Origin: Rathayibacter agropyri
GTDB taxonomy: Bacteria; Actinomycetota; Actinomycetes; Actinomycetales; Microbacteriaceae
Direction: 5' to 3'
DNA: 64,000 nt
Assembly: GCF_013249015.1 (NCBI RefSeq)
Contig: NZ_JABRPL010000005.1
Location: forward strand, 1-64,000
Under the pieces are notes generated by a model. That model saw only the letters and a program-made list of their open reading frames with translations, was not told the origin of the DNA and searched no databases. Shown here one piece after another: positions 48,384 through 57,198 of this stretch. The position numbers and the translations under genes were made by a program. The stretch's first letter is position 1. Each line of letters starts with the position of its first letter.

Positions 48384-50924
48384 ATGAGCCGCCAGAGCGA
48401 ACTGTACGATCGCGTCGCGCACGAGTCGTCGGCGCAGGTCATCCGCCGCTACTCCACTTCGTTCGGGCTGGCGACCCGGCTGCTCGGCGGCGGCGTTCGA
48501 GAGCGCGTCGAAGATGTCTACGCCCTTGTCCGCGTCGCCGACGAGATCGTCGACGGGGTTGCCGAGGAGGCGCGTCTCGACCGGGCGGCCGTCGAGGAGT
48601 CGCTCGATGCCTTCGAAGCCGAAACCGAGCGCGCACTGGCCACCGGCTACAGCTCGAACCTGGTGATCCACGCGTTCGCGCGCACGGCCCGCGCGACAGG
48701 CTTCGGCACGGAACTGACCCGCCCGTTCTTCGCCTCGATGCGCGCCGACCTGCGCGAGACGGAGCACACCCCCGAGTCGTTCAAGGCTTACGTGTACGGG
48801 TCGGCCGAGGTCGTCGGTGTGATGTGCCTGCACGTGTTTCTGGCCGCTCCCGACGCGGGGCTCGTCTCGGCCGCCACTCGCGAGCGCCTGGTCGCTGGTG
48901 CCCGCCGCTTGGGCGCTGCGTTCCAAAAGGTCAACTTCCTCCGCGACCTCGCCGCCGACGTCGACGGCCTCGGTCGCAGCTACTTTCCCGGAGTCGACCC
49001 GCGCGCCTTCTCAGAGCGTGACAAGGCGGCCCTCCTCGCCGACCTCGACGCCGACCTCGAGGCAGCCGGAGCCATCGTTCCCGAGCTGCCGCGTTCGAGC
49101 CGCCGGGCGGTGCTGCTCGCCCACTCCCTCTTCGCCGCTCTCGCAGACCGGATCCGCGCAACTCCCGCCGACGAACTGCTCCGCGCCCGAGTGAGCGTGC
49201 CCACGGCGACGAAGGCGGCGCTCGCCGCGAAGGCCGCCGTCTCGACCCTCGGCCCGCGTCTCGGCCCCGGCCCCGTCCGGGCCACGCGGTCGGCGGTCGG
49301 GCCGCACCGCGCAGTTGTCATCGGTGGAGGGATCGGCGGCCTAGCCTCTGCCGCACTGCTCGCTCGTGAAGGCTGGGACGTGACTCTGCTCGAGGCCCGC
49401 GAGGTCGTCGGCGGACGCGCCGGTGTGTGGGAGCACCAGGGTTTCCGCTTCGACACCGGCCCCTCCTGGTACCTCATGCCGGAGGTGTTCGACCACTTCT
49501 TCCGCCTGATGGGCACCAGCGCCGAGGAGCGCCTCGACCTGGTCACCCTCGACCCCGGTTATCGCGTCTATAGCGAGGGCGTCGATGAGCCGATCGACGT
49601 GCTCGCCGACCTCGAGTCGAACCTCGCCCTGTTCGAGAGCATCGAGCCGGGTGCGGGCGAGCGGATGCGCGTCTACCTCGACTCCGCGCGTGACACCTAC
49701 GAGACGGCGAAGCGCCGCTTCCTCTACACCAGCTTCTCGTCGTTCCTGCCCCTGCTGCGCCGCGACGTGCTCAGCCGCACGGGGACACTCGGCCGGCTGC
49801 TGCTGACGCCGCTGGACGCCTTCGCCGCGACGGCCGTGACCGACAACCGGCTGCGCCAAATCCTTGGCTACCCCGCGGTCTTCCTGGGCTCCTCGCCCTT
49901 CACCGCGCCGAGCATGTACCACCTGATGAGCCACCTCGATCTGGCCGACGGGGTTCTCTATCCGATGGGCGGATTTACCACGCTGATCGACGCGGTCGCC
50001 GACGTCGCCGAGGAGGCCGGGGTACGTATCCGCACCTCGTCGCGCGCCACTCGCATCCTCACCGCCCGGGCCCCGCGCGGTCGGCGGCGAGGTGCCGAGG
50101 TCGTCGGAGTCGAGTTCCACGGCCCGGAGGGGACGGAGCGTCTCCCCGCGGACCTGGTCGTGAACGCCTCCGACCTCTTCACCACTGAGCAGTCGCTACT
50201 CCCCGACGAGTTGCGCACTTATCCGCCCGCGTACTGGGAGAAGCGGGAGCCGGGCCCGAGCGCCGTCCTGGTCCTTCTCGGCGTCCGCGGTGAGCTGCCG
50301 CAGCTCGAGCACCACACGCTGCTGTTCACCCGCGACTGGCGCGACAACTTCGCCAAGATCTTCGGCGAGAATCCGAGCGTCCCCGATCCTGCCTCGATCT
50401 ATGTCTGCCGTCCGAGCGCCACCGATCGGAGCGTCGCCCCCGAGGGGCACGAGAACCTGTTCGTGCTCGTCCCGATCCCGGCCGACACCTCGATCGGGCA
50501 CGGCGGAGTGGACGGCGCCGGCGATGAGCGCGTCGAGGCCATCGCCGATGCCGTGATCCAGCAGATCGCGACGTGGACGGGAGCGAGAGACCTCGCCGAG
50601 CGGATCGTCGTGCGCCGCACGATTGGTCCCGCCGACTTCGAGAAGGATCTCGGCGCGTGGCGTGGCACGATGCTCGGCCCCTCACACGTCCTCTCGCAGA
50701 GCGCGTTCTTCCGCGCGGGGAACGTGAGCAAGCACGTCGAGGGGCTGCTCTTCGCGGGCAGTTCGACGATCCCGGGCATCGGCCTGCCGATGTGCGTGAT
50801 CAGCGCCGAGGTCATGCTCAAGCGGGTGCGCGGCGACGTCTCGACCGAGCCCCTGCCGGTGCGCGAGGCGCCGTCCGCGCCCAGCGTCGCGGTCGCGCCC
50901 GCCTCCCTGCCCGCGGCGGAGTAG
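48384..50924 (+). CDS. phytoene synthase-phytoene desaturase fusion (CrtB-CrtI)
   Basis: One open frame of 846 residues. Residues 1 to about 300 are a complete phytoene synthase: RYSTSFGLATRLL, first Asp motif ADEIVDG (52-57), VGVMCLHVF, second motif NFLRDLAADVDGLGRSYF from Asn184. A short Ala/Pro/Arg linker leads to a complete CrtI-type desaturase from about 308: FAD motif VVIGGGIGGLASAALLAREG (312), RFDTGPSWYLMPEVF, and the C-terminal GLLFAGSSTIPGIGLPMCV. Normally these are separate proteins. It would convert GGPP to lycopene. TACGGT at 48372-48377 lies 6 nt before ATG. No stop or frameshift at the join was seen. Confidence 0.92.
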   Translation: MSRQSELYDRVAHESSAQVIRRYSTSFGLATRLLGGGVRERVEDVYALVRVADEIVDGVAEEARLDRAAVEESLDAFEAETERALATGYSSNLVIHAFARTARATGFGTELTRPFFASMRADLRETEHTPESFKAYVYGSAEVVGVMCLHVFLAAPDAGLVSAATRERLVAGARRLGAAFQKVNFLRDLAADVDGLGRSYFPGVDPRAFSERDKAALLADLDADLEAAGAIVPELPRSSRRAVLLAHSLFAALADRIRATPADELLRARVSVPTATKAALAAKAAVSTLGPRLGPGPVRATRSAVGPHRAVVIGGGIGGLASAALLAREGWDVTLLEAREVVGGRAGVWEHQGFRFDTGPSWYLMPEVFDHFFRLMGTSAEERLDLVTLDPGYRVYSEGVDEPIDVLADLESNLALFESIEPGAGERMRVYLDSARDTYETAKRRFLYTSFSSFLPLLRRDVLSRTGTLGRLLLTPLDAFAATAVTDNRLRQILGYPAVFLGSSPFTAPSMYHLMSHLDLADGVLYPMGGFTTLIDAVADVAEEAGVRIRTSSRATRILTARAPRGRRRGAEVVGVEFHGPEGTERLPADLVVNASDLFTTEQSLLPDELRTYPPAYWEKREPGPSAVLVLLGVRGELPQLEHHTLLFTRDWRDNFAKIFGENPSVPDPASIYVCRPSATDRSVAPEGHENLFVLVPIPADTSIGHGGVDGAGDERVEAIADAVIQQIATWTGARDLAERIVVRRTIGPADFEKDLGAWRGTMLGPSHVLSQSAFFRAGNVSKHVEGLLFAGSSTIPGIGLPMCVISAEVMLKRVRGDVSTEPLPVREAPSAPSVAVAPASLPAAE

Positions 50925-50926
50925 GC

Positions 50927-51256
50927 GTGGGCATCCTCTACCTGCTCGCCCTTGCCGTCTCGATTACCGGGATGGTCGTGCTCGACCGGCGCTTCGAACT
51001 GTTCTTCTGGGCCGACGCCCGGCGGGCCGCGATCGTCCTGCCGGCCGGAGTGGTGTTCTTCCTGGTCTGGGACCTCGTCGGGATCGGCCTTGGCGTCTTC
51101 TTCCGCGGCGAGACCTCCTACATGACCGGCCTCCTGCTTGCACCGGAGCTGCCGGTCGAGGAGGTCCTTTTCCTGACTCTGCTCTGCTACGTGACTATGG
51201 ACGTGCACGGCTTCCTCGCGCGGCGGACGACCCGGGGGACGGGGGCGCAGGCGTGA
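50927..51256 (+). CDS. crtYe: C50 carotenoid cyclase subunit, CrtYe-like
   Basis: A 109-aa membrane protein with three helices of the heterodimeric lycopene/C50 cyclase (CarR/TIGR03462) type: GILYLLALAVSITGMVVLDR, IVLPAGVVFFLVWDLVGIGL, and the conserved PELPVEEVLFLTLLCYVT. It starts GTG 2 nt after the CrtB-CrtI stop. It acts with the next gene product. Confidence 0.87.
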   Translation: MGILYLLALAVSITGMVVLDRRFELFFWADARRAAIVLPAGVVFFLVWDLVGIGLGVFFRGETSYMTGLLLAPELPVEEVLFLTLLCYVTMDVHGFLARRTTRGTGAQA

Positions 51257-51561
51257 CCTACCTCCTCCTCAACACGGTGTTCCTCGCGGTAGTGCTCGTC
51301 CTCTTCCTCGTCGCGTTGCGCCGCCGCATCCTCCGACCCGCTGCACTGCTCGGTACGCTCGCGGTGCTGCTGGTGCTGACGGCGGTCTTCGACAACGTGA
51401 TGATCGGGGTCGGCCTTTTGGTCGCCTATGACGATGACCTCATCTCGGGCGTCCGGATCGGCGTCGCCCCGATCGAAGATTTCGCCTACGCGGTGGCCGC
51501 CGCCCTCGCCCTTCCTGCGCTCTGGGGGCTCCTGCCCGCGCATCGACGGAGCGAGTCGTGA
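51253..51561 (+). CDS. crtYf: C50 carotenoid cyclase subunit, CrtYf-like
   Basis: A 102-aa three-helix partner subunit: YLLLNTVFLAVVLVLFLVAL, LTAVFDNVMIGVGLLVAYDD (with the family's FDN motif) and GVAPIEDFAYAVAAALALPA. The GTG overlaps the previous stop in GTGA. Together the pair closes epsilon or gamma rings; which one cannot be decided here. Confidence 0.87.
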   Translation: MTYLLLNTVFLAVVLVLFLVALRRRILRPAALLGTLAVLLVLTAVFDNVMIGVGLLVAYDDDLISGVRIGVAPIEDFAYAVAAALALPALWGLLPAHRRSES

Positions 51562-52421
51562 GCAGGCTGCGTGCGCTGTTCGTCTCGAGCCGCCCGCTGA
51601 GCTGGGTCAACACCGCCTACCCCTTCGCGGCGGCCTACCTGCTCACCACCCGCGAGGTCGATCTTGCCTTCGTGCTCGGCACCCTCTACTTCCTCGTCCC
51701 CTACAACCTCGCGATGTATGGGATCAACGACGTCTTCGACTACGAGTCGGATCTGCGGAACCCGCGCAAGGGCGGGGTTGAGGGAGCTGTTCTCGACCGG
51801 AGCGAGCACCGCGCCACCCTGATCGCGGCGGTAGCCACGAACGTCCCGTTCCTGATCGCGCTGGTGCTGCTGGGCTCACCGCTGTCGTGGCTGGTGCTTG
51901 CGATCAGCGTGTTCGCCGTGATCGCCTACAGCGCCCCTGGTCTGCGCTTCAAGGAGCGGCCGTTCGTTGACTCGCTGACCTCGGCGACCCACTTCGTCAG
52001 CCCGGCCGTGTACGGGATCGCCCTCGCGGGCACCGTGGTCACCGGGCCGCTGGTGGCTCTGCTCGTCGCCTTCTTCCTCTGGGGGATCGCGAGCCACGCC
52101 TTCGGCGCGGTGCAGGACATCATGGCCGACCGGGCGGGCGGCATCGGCTCGATCGCGACGGTGATCGGAGCGACGGCGACCACGCGCTTCGCGATCGCGT
52201 CCTACACGGCGAGCGGACTGCTCCTGCTGCTGCTGCCCTGGCCGGGGACGCTCGCGGCGATCCTCGCGATGCCGTACGCGGTGAGTATCTGGCCCTACCG
52301 CTCGCTCGGCGACGCGGAGGCCGAGCGAGCGAACGCGGGATGGAAGCGCTTCCTGGCGCTGAACTTCCTGACCGGGTTCTTCGTCACGCTGCTGCTGGTC
52401 GTCTTCTGGCTCGCGACCTGA
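51558..52421 (+). CDS. crtEb: lycopene elongase/hydratase-type prenyltransferase
   Basis: A 287-aa UbiA-superfamily membrane prenyltransferase with about eight helices. Asp motifs GINDVFDYESDLRNPRKGG (NDxxDxxxD) and VQDIMADRAGGIGSIAT are intact. By family it adds DMAPP to lycopene to give C45/C50 carotenoids. GTG overlaps the crtYf stop by 4 nt, completing the coupled crtBI-Ye-Yf-Eb unit. Confidence 0.9.
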   Translation: MSRLRALFVSSRPLSWVNTAYPFAAAYLLTTREVDLAFVLGTLYFLVPYNLAMYGINDVFDYESDLRNPRKGGVEGAVLDRSEHRATLIAAVATNVPFLIALVLLGSPLSWLVLAISVFAVIAYSAPGLRFKERPFVDSLTSATHFVSPAVYGIALAGTVVTGPLVALLVAFFLWGIASHAFGAVQDIMADRAGGIGSIATVIGATATTRFAIASYTASGLLLLLLPWPGTLAAILAMPYAVSIWPYRSLGDAEAERANAGWKRFLALNFLTGFFVTLLLVVFWLAT

Positions 52422-52428
52422 GGGCGCG

Positions 52429-52483
52429 ACCGCGCCTCTTGAACAACCGCGCCTCTTGAACAGCGGACCAGGCTTCTAGAACA
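52429..52483. repeat. 17-nt tandem repeat with a diverged third copy
   Basis: ACCGCGCCTCTTGAACA is repeated exactly at 52429-52445 and 52446-52462; ACCAGGCTTCTAGAACA at 52467-52483 agrees at 13 of 17 bases and contains the stop codon of the minus-strand gene at 52476. The repeats may be duplications of that gene's 3' end. Confidence 0.75.
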
Positions 52484-52844
52484 GCTCGTGCGGCGCGACG
52501 ATCAGCACGGCAACGAGCGCGAGACCGACGAGCAGACAGGTCGTCAGGAGAACCACCCCGACGCGCCGGGTGATGCGCTTAACGCGGGAGGCGCGCGACT
52601 CGGTGCGCTTCTTGCGAATGCGGACGGACGCGGGTCGGGCAGGTTGATCCGCGTCGGAAGTGCCATTCCCCTCGGCAGGCTCATCCGCGCCGTCCGGCCG
52701 GGCTGCGTCGGCGGCCGCCAGGGCAGCCGGTGACTTCGGCCATTCGGACGCCGGGCTGATGACCGGCCGTTCGACGGCCGGCGCTTCCTCGTGCGTGTGC
52801 TGTTCGGGACCAGGCAACCGCTGGTCTGCGGGACGTGTCGACAT
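52476..52844 (-). CDS. hypothetical protein with C-terminal membrane anchor
   Basis: A 122-aa protein: polar, Pro/Ala-rich first 80 residues, a basic stretch (RIRKKRTESRASRVKRITRR), then one hydrophobic helix VGVVLLTTCLLVGLALVAVL and a short end APHELF. It looks tail-anchored. The ATG follows GGAGG. No family recognised. Confidence 0.65.
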   Translation of the reverse strand: MSTRPADQRLPGPEQHTHEEAPAVERPVISPASEWPKSPAALAAADAARPDGADEPAEGNGTSDADQPARPASVRIRKKRTESRASRVKRITRRVGVVLLTTCLLVGLALVAVLIVAPHELF

Positions 52845-52885
52845 TCCCGGCCTCCTTCACGCCGCAACTGCACGGCGAGGCCACA

Positions 52886-54235
52886 TTAGGGGGCGGGGCG
52901 AGCCCGTCGTAGCTCTGGCGCGGGACGGGTGCTCGACGGCGGGCGGCGCACCGGAATCAGGAGAACCAGCCCGACCGCGAGGACAAGGACCAGGCCGAGG
53001 ATGCCCCAGTACTGCACGTTCGCCTCCGTTGCGCCCGAGGCCGCCGTTGCGATCGACACGGCCGTGGCGAACGCAGCGGGAGCAAGGAAGGACGCCGCGC
53101 GCCCCGTGGTCGCGTAGAGGCCGAAAATTTCGCCCTCACGTCCCTCCGGGATGAGCCGGGCGAGGTAGCTGCGGCTGGCCGATTGCGCAGGGCCCACAAA
53201 GAGGCAGAGCAGCAGTCCGAAAATCCAAAAAGCCGTCGCTCCCGCGTCGTGCAGGGTGAACAGGAGACTCCCCGTGACGATCAGCCCGATCAGGGAGGCA
53301 ACGATTACCGCCTGAGGCCCGACGCGATCATCCAGCGCGCCGACTGCGATCGTCGCCACTCCGGCTACCACGTTCGCCGCAATGGCGAAGAGAATGACGT
53401 CGCCGGCGCTGAAGCCGAACGTGCCCTGCGCCAGGACGCCGCCGAAGGTGAAGACGCCGGTCAGCCCGTCGCGAAACACTGCGCTCGCGATCAGGAACGT
53501 CGCCGTGGTCCGACTCTCGCGCCACAGAACCGCGATCTGCGCAAAGAGCGCGCGGTACGAGGCGACCACGCCGACGCGTTCAGCCCCGCCCGCCCGCGCA
53601 GGAGCCTCGGGCACCGCGAACAGGACCGGCAACGCGAAGACCGCAAACCAGATGCCGGCGAGCAGGAGTGAGACGCGCACGTCGAGCCCGTCATCGCCGG
53701 TGACGCCGAAAAGGCCCACCTCGGGTGAGATGAAGCCGACGTACACGATGAGCAGCAGCACGATGCCACCGACGTAACCCATGCCCCAACCGAAGCCGGA
53801 GACGCGCCCGATAGTGGCACGGGTCGAGACCTGGGTGAGCATCGCGTTGTAGTTGACACTCGCGAACTCGAAGAAGACGGTGCCCACCGCGAGCAGTGCG
53901 AGTCCCCACCAGAGAAAGGCGGGGTCGGGACGCACCAGCACCATCAGCAGGATGCACACCACCACGACGGCGGTGTGCACACCCAGCCAGACGCGCCGTC
54001 GACCGCCGAGATCGGCTCGGCGGCCCGTGACCGGAGCCACGAGGGCGACGACCACGCCGGCGCCGGCGAGCGACCAGCCAAGAGCCGCCGAGACTCCGCT
54101 CGGGGTGCCGAACAGCCCGTCAGTGGTGAGGTACACCGTAAAGACAAAGGTGGTCACGACCGCAGTGAACGCGGCTCCGCCCCAGTCCCACAGAGCCCAG
54201 GCAAGGACAGGCCAGCGGCGGGAGCGCGACGTCAT
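52886..54235 (-). CDS. MFS transporter, UMF1/Atg22-like
   Basis: A 449-aa major facilitator with 12 predicted helices: ALWDWGGAAFTAVVTTFVFT at the start (the WD-GAA start is usual for the UMF1 family), VTGRRADLGGRRRVWL as the loop 2-3 motif, GWGMGYVGGIVLLL, and GPAQSASRSYLARLIPEGRE. Substrate unknown. TACGGT lies 6 nt before the ATG at 54235: leaderless. Confidence 0.88.
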   Translation of the reverse strand: MTSRSRRWPVLAWALWDWGGAAFTAVVTTFVFTVYLTTDGLFGTPSGVSAALGWSLAGAGVVVALVAPVTGRRADLGGRRRVWLGVHTAVVVVCILLMVLVRPDPAFLWWGLALLAVGTVFFEFASVNYNAMLTQVSTRATIGRVSGFGWGMGYVGGIVLLLIVYVGFISPEVGLFGVTGDDGLDVRVSLLLAGIWFAVFALPVLFAVPEAPARAGGAERVGVVASYRALFAQIAVLWRESRTTATFLIASAVFRDGLTGVFTFGGVLAQGTFGFSAGDVILFAIAANVVAGVATIAVGALDDRVGPQAVIVASLIGLIVTGSLLFTLHDAGATAFWIFGLLLCLFVGPAQSASRSYLARLIPEGREGEIFGLYATTGRAASFLAPAAFATAVSIATAASGATEANVQYWGILGLVLVLAVGLVLLIPVRRPPSSTRPAPELRRARPAP

Positions 54236-54308
54236 GCGCTCACCGTAGGGGGAAGAGGTGAACAGCCGGAAGCGCCGCGCGGCCGGGGAGCTCGCGGTGG
54301 GGAGCCCT

Positions 54309-55205
54309 CTAGGCCGATCGTGCGCCGAGCGGGGCGGTACTCTCGCGACTCGCGTCGATCACGTCCTGCAGCTGCGCGCCCGAGCGCTGGTGGACGGCGA
54401 GGAACGCAGGCAACGTCAGACGAGGCTGGATGGCCGCTATGGTGATCCCCTCGTAGACGTGCTCGGTCTCGTAGGCGGCGAAGACCGGCGTCCACATCGG
54501 AGTGGGATGCGCCACTAGCTCGGCGAACGTTGCCTCGACGGTGCTGAAGCGCATTCCGGCCTCCAGGCCCATGCCGAGAGCAGCCAGCCCGCCGGAAAGC
54601 ACGTCGTGCAGGGCAGGATTCACGTCCTGCGGGACGAGAGCGGCGGGGGAGCGGGCAAGGTCGGCGAGCTGAACCGCCTCCTGCGACGCGAGGGGATGAT
54701 GTTCGGGCAGGGCGGCGACGATCTCGTCGTCCCAGACATGGTGCGCGATCAGCGAGCCGCGGACCCGCCCTCGAATGAATGCGGCGTCGAGATCACCGGC
54801 TTCGAGGAGGGCGGACCGCTCGCGGGGTGGTACGGAGATGGTCCGCACAGAGTGACCGGCATGCGCCAGCCGACGCAGGATGAAGGCGAGTCGGCGCCCC
54901 ATGCCGAGACCGATGCCGAGGCGGAGGACGCGACCGGGGTGATCGAGGGTGCGTGCTCTCCCGATGAAGCATTCGGCGTCATGGAGGAGGGACCGACCGA
55001 GGGCCGCGAGTTCGCGCCCGGCGGAGGTGAGGCTAATCGCCCGACGGCTGCGGTCGAACAGCTCAACTCCGATCAGCCGCTCGAGCTTCTTGACCTGCTC
55101 GCTGACGACCGACGGGGCAAGCCGCAGATTCGCGGCGGCGCGACCGAAGTGCAGTTCGTCGGCAACGGTCACGAAGATCCGAACCTGGCGCAGTTCCAGC
55201 GGCAT
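54309..55205 (-). CDS. LysR family transcriptional regulator
   Basis: A 298-aa LysR protein: N-terminal winged HTH (MPLELRQVRIFVTVADELHF, LRLAPSVVSEQVKKLERLIG, RRAISLTSAG) and a periplasmic-binding-like effector domain. The ATG at 55205 after AGAGGTGG gives the family length; the frame is open upstream to 55367 without support. Divergent from the F420-reductase-like gene, its likely target. Confidence 0.9.
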   Translation of the reverse strand: MPLELRQVRIFVTVADELHFGRAAANLRLAPSVVSEQVKKLERLIGVELFDRSRRAISLTSAGRELAALGRSLLHDAECFIGRARTLDHPGRVLRLGIGLGMGRRLAFILRRLAHAGHSVRTISVPPRERSALLEAGDLDAAFIRGRVRGSLIAHHVWDDEIVAALPEHHPLASQEAVQLADLARSPAALVPQDVNPALHDVLSGGLAALGMGLEAGMRFSTVEATFAELVAHPTPMWTPVFAAYETEHVYEGITIAAIQPRLTLPAFLAVHQRSGAQLQDVIDASRESTAPLGARSA

Positions 55206-55347
55206 CGCCCACCTCTTTTCCTGATCATCGAGCGCAGACCATTCGGCTGCGACGATAGCTCGGTTCGTGAACTCGGTCTCGTTTGCGGCGCGATGCGACT
55301 CCACGATGGTGACGTCCCACTGACCCACGAGAACGGAACCTCCATTC

Positions 55348-55938
55348 ATGAGCGTTGTAGCGATCATCGGAGACGGGAACGTCGGCGGCGCCCTCGCGGG
55401 CGCGGCGCGTCGGAGCGGTCACGATGTTCACCAGGTCACGCGGAAGACGGAGCGGGAGGTGGCAGCGAACGCACTGGCCGGCGCAGACCTGGTGGTTCTC
55501 GCGGTGCCCTACAGGGCGGCCCTCGAGATCGCGCCTGATCAGGTTGCGGCCCTCGCGGGGAAGACCGTCCTCGACGCCACGAATCCTCTCTCCCCGGACT
55601 TCAGCCGGCTCACGGTCGGCTTCAGCACGTCCGGCGGCGAGCAGATCGCGGCCCACCTCGGCCGGTCGAAAGTCGTCAAAGCGCTGAATGCGGTGCTCGC
55701 CCCGAACCACGACCCCGCTGGCTTCGAGGCCGGCTCGCTCTTCGTGCCGGTGGCCGGGGATGACGACGAGGCCAAGTCCACGGCGGTGCACTTCCTCGTT
55801 TCTCTGGGCTTCGACGCGGTCGACGTCGGGCCGCTTGAGACCGCCCGCTATATCGAGCCGTTCGCCGAGTTGCTGGTCCAGCTCGCCTACTTTAAGGGTG
55901 AAGGAACCGCGATTGGCGTCTCCCTGCTTCGGGCTTGA
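55348..55938 (+). CDS. NADPH:F420 reductase-like NADP-binding protein
   Basis: A 196-aa Rossmann protein of the NADP oxidoreductase, coenzyme F420-dependent family: VVAIIGDGNVGGALAGAARR (GxGxxG), LVVLAVPYRAALEI, TVLDATNPLSPDF, and KVVKALNAVLAP. It may reduce F420 or act on another substrate. It is divergent from the LysR gene (142 nt between starts) and followed after 24 nt by the acyltransferase gene. Confidence 0.83.
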   Translation: MSVVAIIGDGNVGGALAGAARRSGHDVHQVTRKTEREVAANALAGADLVVLAVPYRAALEIAPDQVAALAGKTVLDATNPLSPDFSRLTVGFSTSGGEQIAAHLGRSKVVKALNAVLAPNHDPAGFEAGSLFVPVAGDDDEAKSTAVHFLVSLGFDAVDVGPLETARYIEPFAELLVQLAYFKGEGTAIGVSLLRA

Positions 55939-55962
55939 TAACCGCGACGACGAGCTGCCGCG

Positions 55963-57102
55963 ATGAACGTAGTCGATGGTCATTCGCCCGCGCCCAGCAT
56001 CGCTACCACGTCGAATGCGGGAGCCGCGCCCCGCGTGGCGTGGCTCCCCTCGCTCACCGCTGTGCGTTTCCCTGCCGCACTCGCGGTGTTCGTCTTCCAC
56101 GCGGCGCTTCCTCAGGCATCGTTCCTGGCTGGTTCTCCGCAGGTCGCGAGCGGCCTGTGGCGGGTTTCGGAGCATCTCGGAGCCGCCGCGGTGTCCTTCT
56201 TTTTCGTTCTCAGCGGGTTCGTGATCACCTGGTCGACGCGGCCCGGCGATCGAGTTGTGGACTTCTGGAGACGGCGCTTCGTCAAGATCCTCCCTGTGTA
56301 CTGGGCCTGCGGGCTCATTGCGGTCCTGGTGACTCCGAGCGCGGCCCACCTCCTGCCCGGATTCCTTGTGATGGCGCAGGCGTGGTCGACCGATCCCGCC
56401 GTGTACTTTGGCCTCGATGCGCCGGGGTGGTCGCTCTGCGCCGAGGCGCTCTTCTACGCACTCTTCCCGCTCGCGCTGCGAGCGCGCCTCGGGTCGGCTG
56501 ATCGCCGGTCGGTCATCATCGTTGCGGGTCTGGCACTGCTCGTCCTCGTCGGTACGGTGCTCCTCGCTCAGGCGTTGCCGGTCGGCGAGCCGATGGCGCA
56601 CGATGCGTCGCTGCGCAGCGTCCAGTACTGGGTTCTGTACGTGGTCCCGGTGCTGAGGCTGCCGGAGTTCGTCCTTGGGATCTGCGCGGCGATCGCCGTG
56701 CGCGACGGCTGGTTCCGGCCCGGTTCCCCCGCTCTCCCCACGGTGGCACTCGTTCTCTCGTATGCCGTCGCGCTGTTCCTCCCGTCGCTCTGGTCGCAGA
56801 AGGCGGTCGTCGTTTTCCCCTGTGTATGGCTCATCGCCGCGTGGGCCGCCCGCGATGCGTATGGCCCACGCAAGTCGGACTCGGGATGGTTCCGGCGCCT
56901 CGGAGAGTGGTCCTTCGCGTTCTACCTCGTCCACCAGCCGATGCTCGTCCTCTTCGCCCGCGCTCCCCGTTCCTCCGACGCGGTCGAGTCGCTTCTCCTC
57001 CTCGCTGCCGCCGCGCTCGCGTCGGTGGCAGCCGCTGCGGCCCTTCACTACGGGCTCGAGAGGCCGCTGATGCGGCGCTGGGGCTCCCGGCAGCCGACCT
57101 GA
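55963..57102 (+). CDS. acyltransferase 3 family membrane protein
   Basis: A 379-aa membrane O-acyltransferase (Acyl_transf_3) with about ten helices. Signature parts: LPSLTAVRFPAALAVFVFHA with the catalytic His, FFFVLSGFVITWS, RRRFVKILPVYW, PGWSLCAEALFYALFPL. It acetylates or acylates a surface sugar or lipid. Same direction as the preceding reductase-like gene; a carbohydrate or pigment target cannot be told. Confidence 0.88.
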   Translation: MNVVDGHSPAPSIATTSNAGAAPRVAWLPSLTAVRFPAALAVFVFHAALPQASFLAGSPQVASGLWRVSEHLGAAAVSFFFVLSGFVITWSTRPGDRVVDFWRRRFVKILPVYWACGLIAVLVTPSAAHLLPGFLVMAQAWSTDPAVYFGLDAPGWSLCAEALFYALFPLALRARLGSADRRSVIIVAGLALLVLVGTVLLAQALPVGEPMAHDASLRSVQYWVLYVVPVLRLPEFVLGICAAIAVRDGWFRPGSPALPTVALVLSYAVALFLPSLWSQKAVVVFPCVWLIAAWAARDAYGPRKSDSGWFRRLGEWSFAFYLVHQPMLVLFARAPRSSDAVESLLLLAAAALASVAAAAALHYGLERPLMRRWGSRQPT

Positions 57103-57131
57103 TCTTCCCTTGTGCCCAGGGTGTCCCCTCA

Positions 57132-57151
57132 CCCGAAATCCCACCCCACCC
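57132..57151 (-). other. G-quadruplex-forming motif upstream of dehydrogenase gene
   Basis: The plus strand reads CCCGAAATCCCACCCCACCC; the minus strand thus has four G runs (3, 4, 3, 3) with loops of 1, 1 and 5 nt, fitting the usual G-quadruplex rule. It lies 48 nt upstream of the dehydrogenase start on the template strand. Confidence 0.55.
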
Positions 57152-57198
57152 AGGGTCCTCCCTACACCCAGGACCCGCCTCCCCACCCAGAAGGAACC

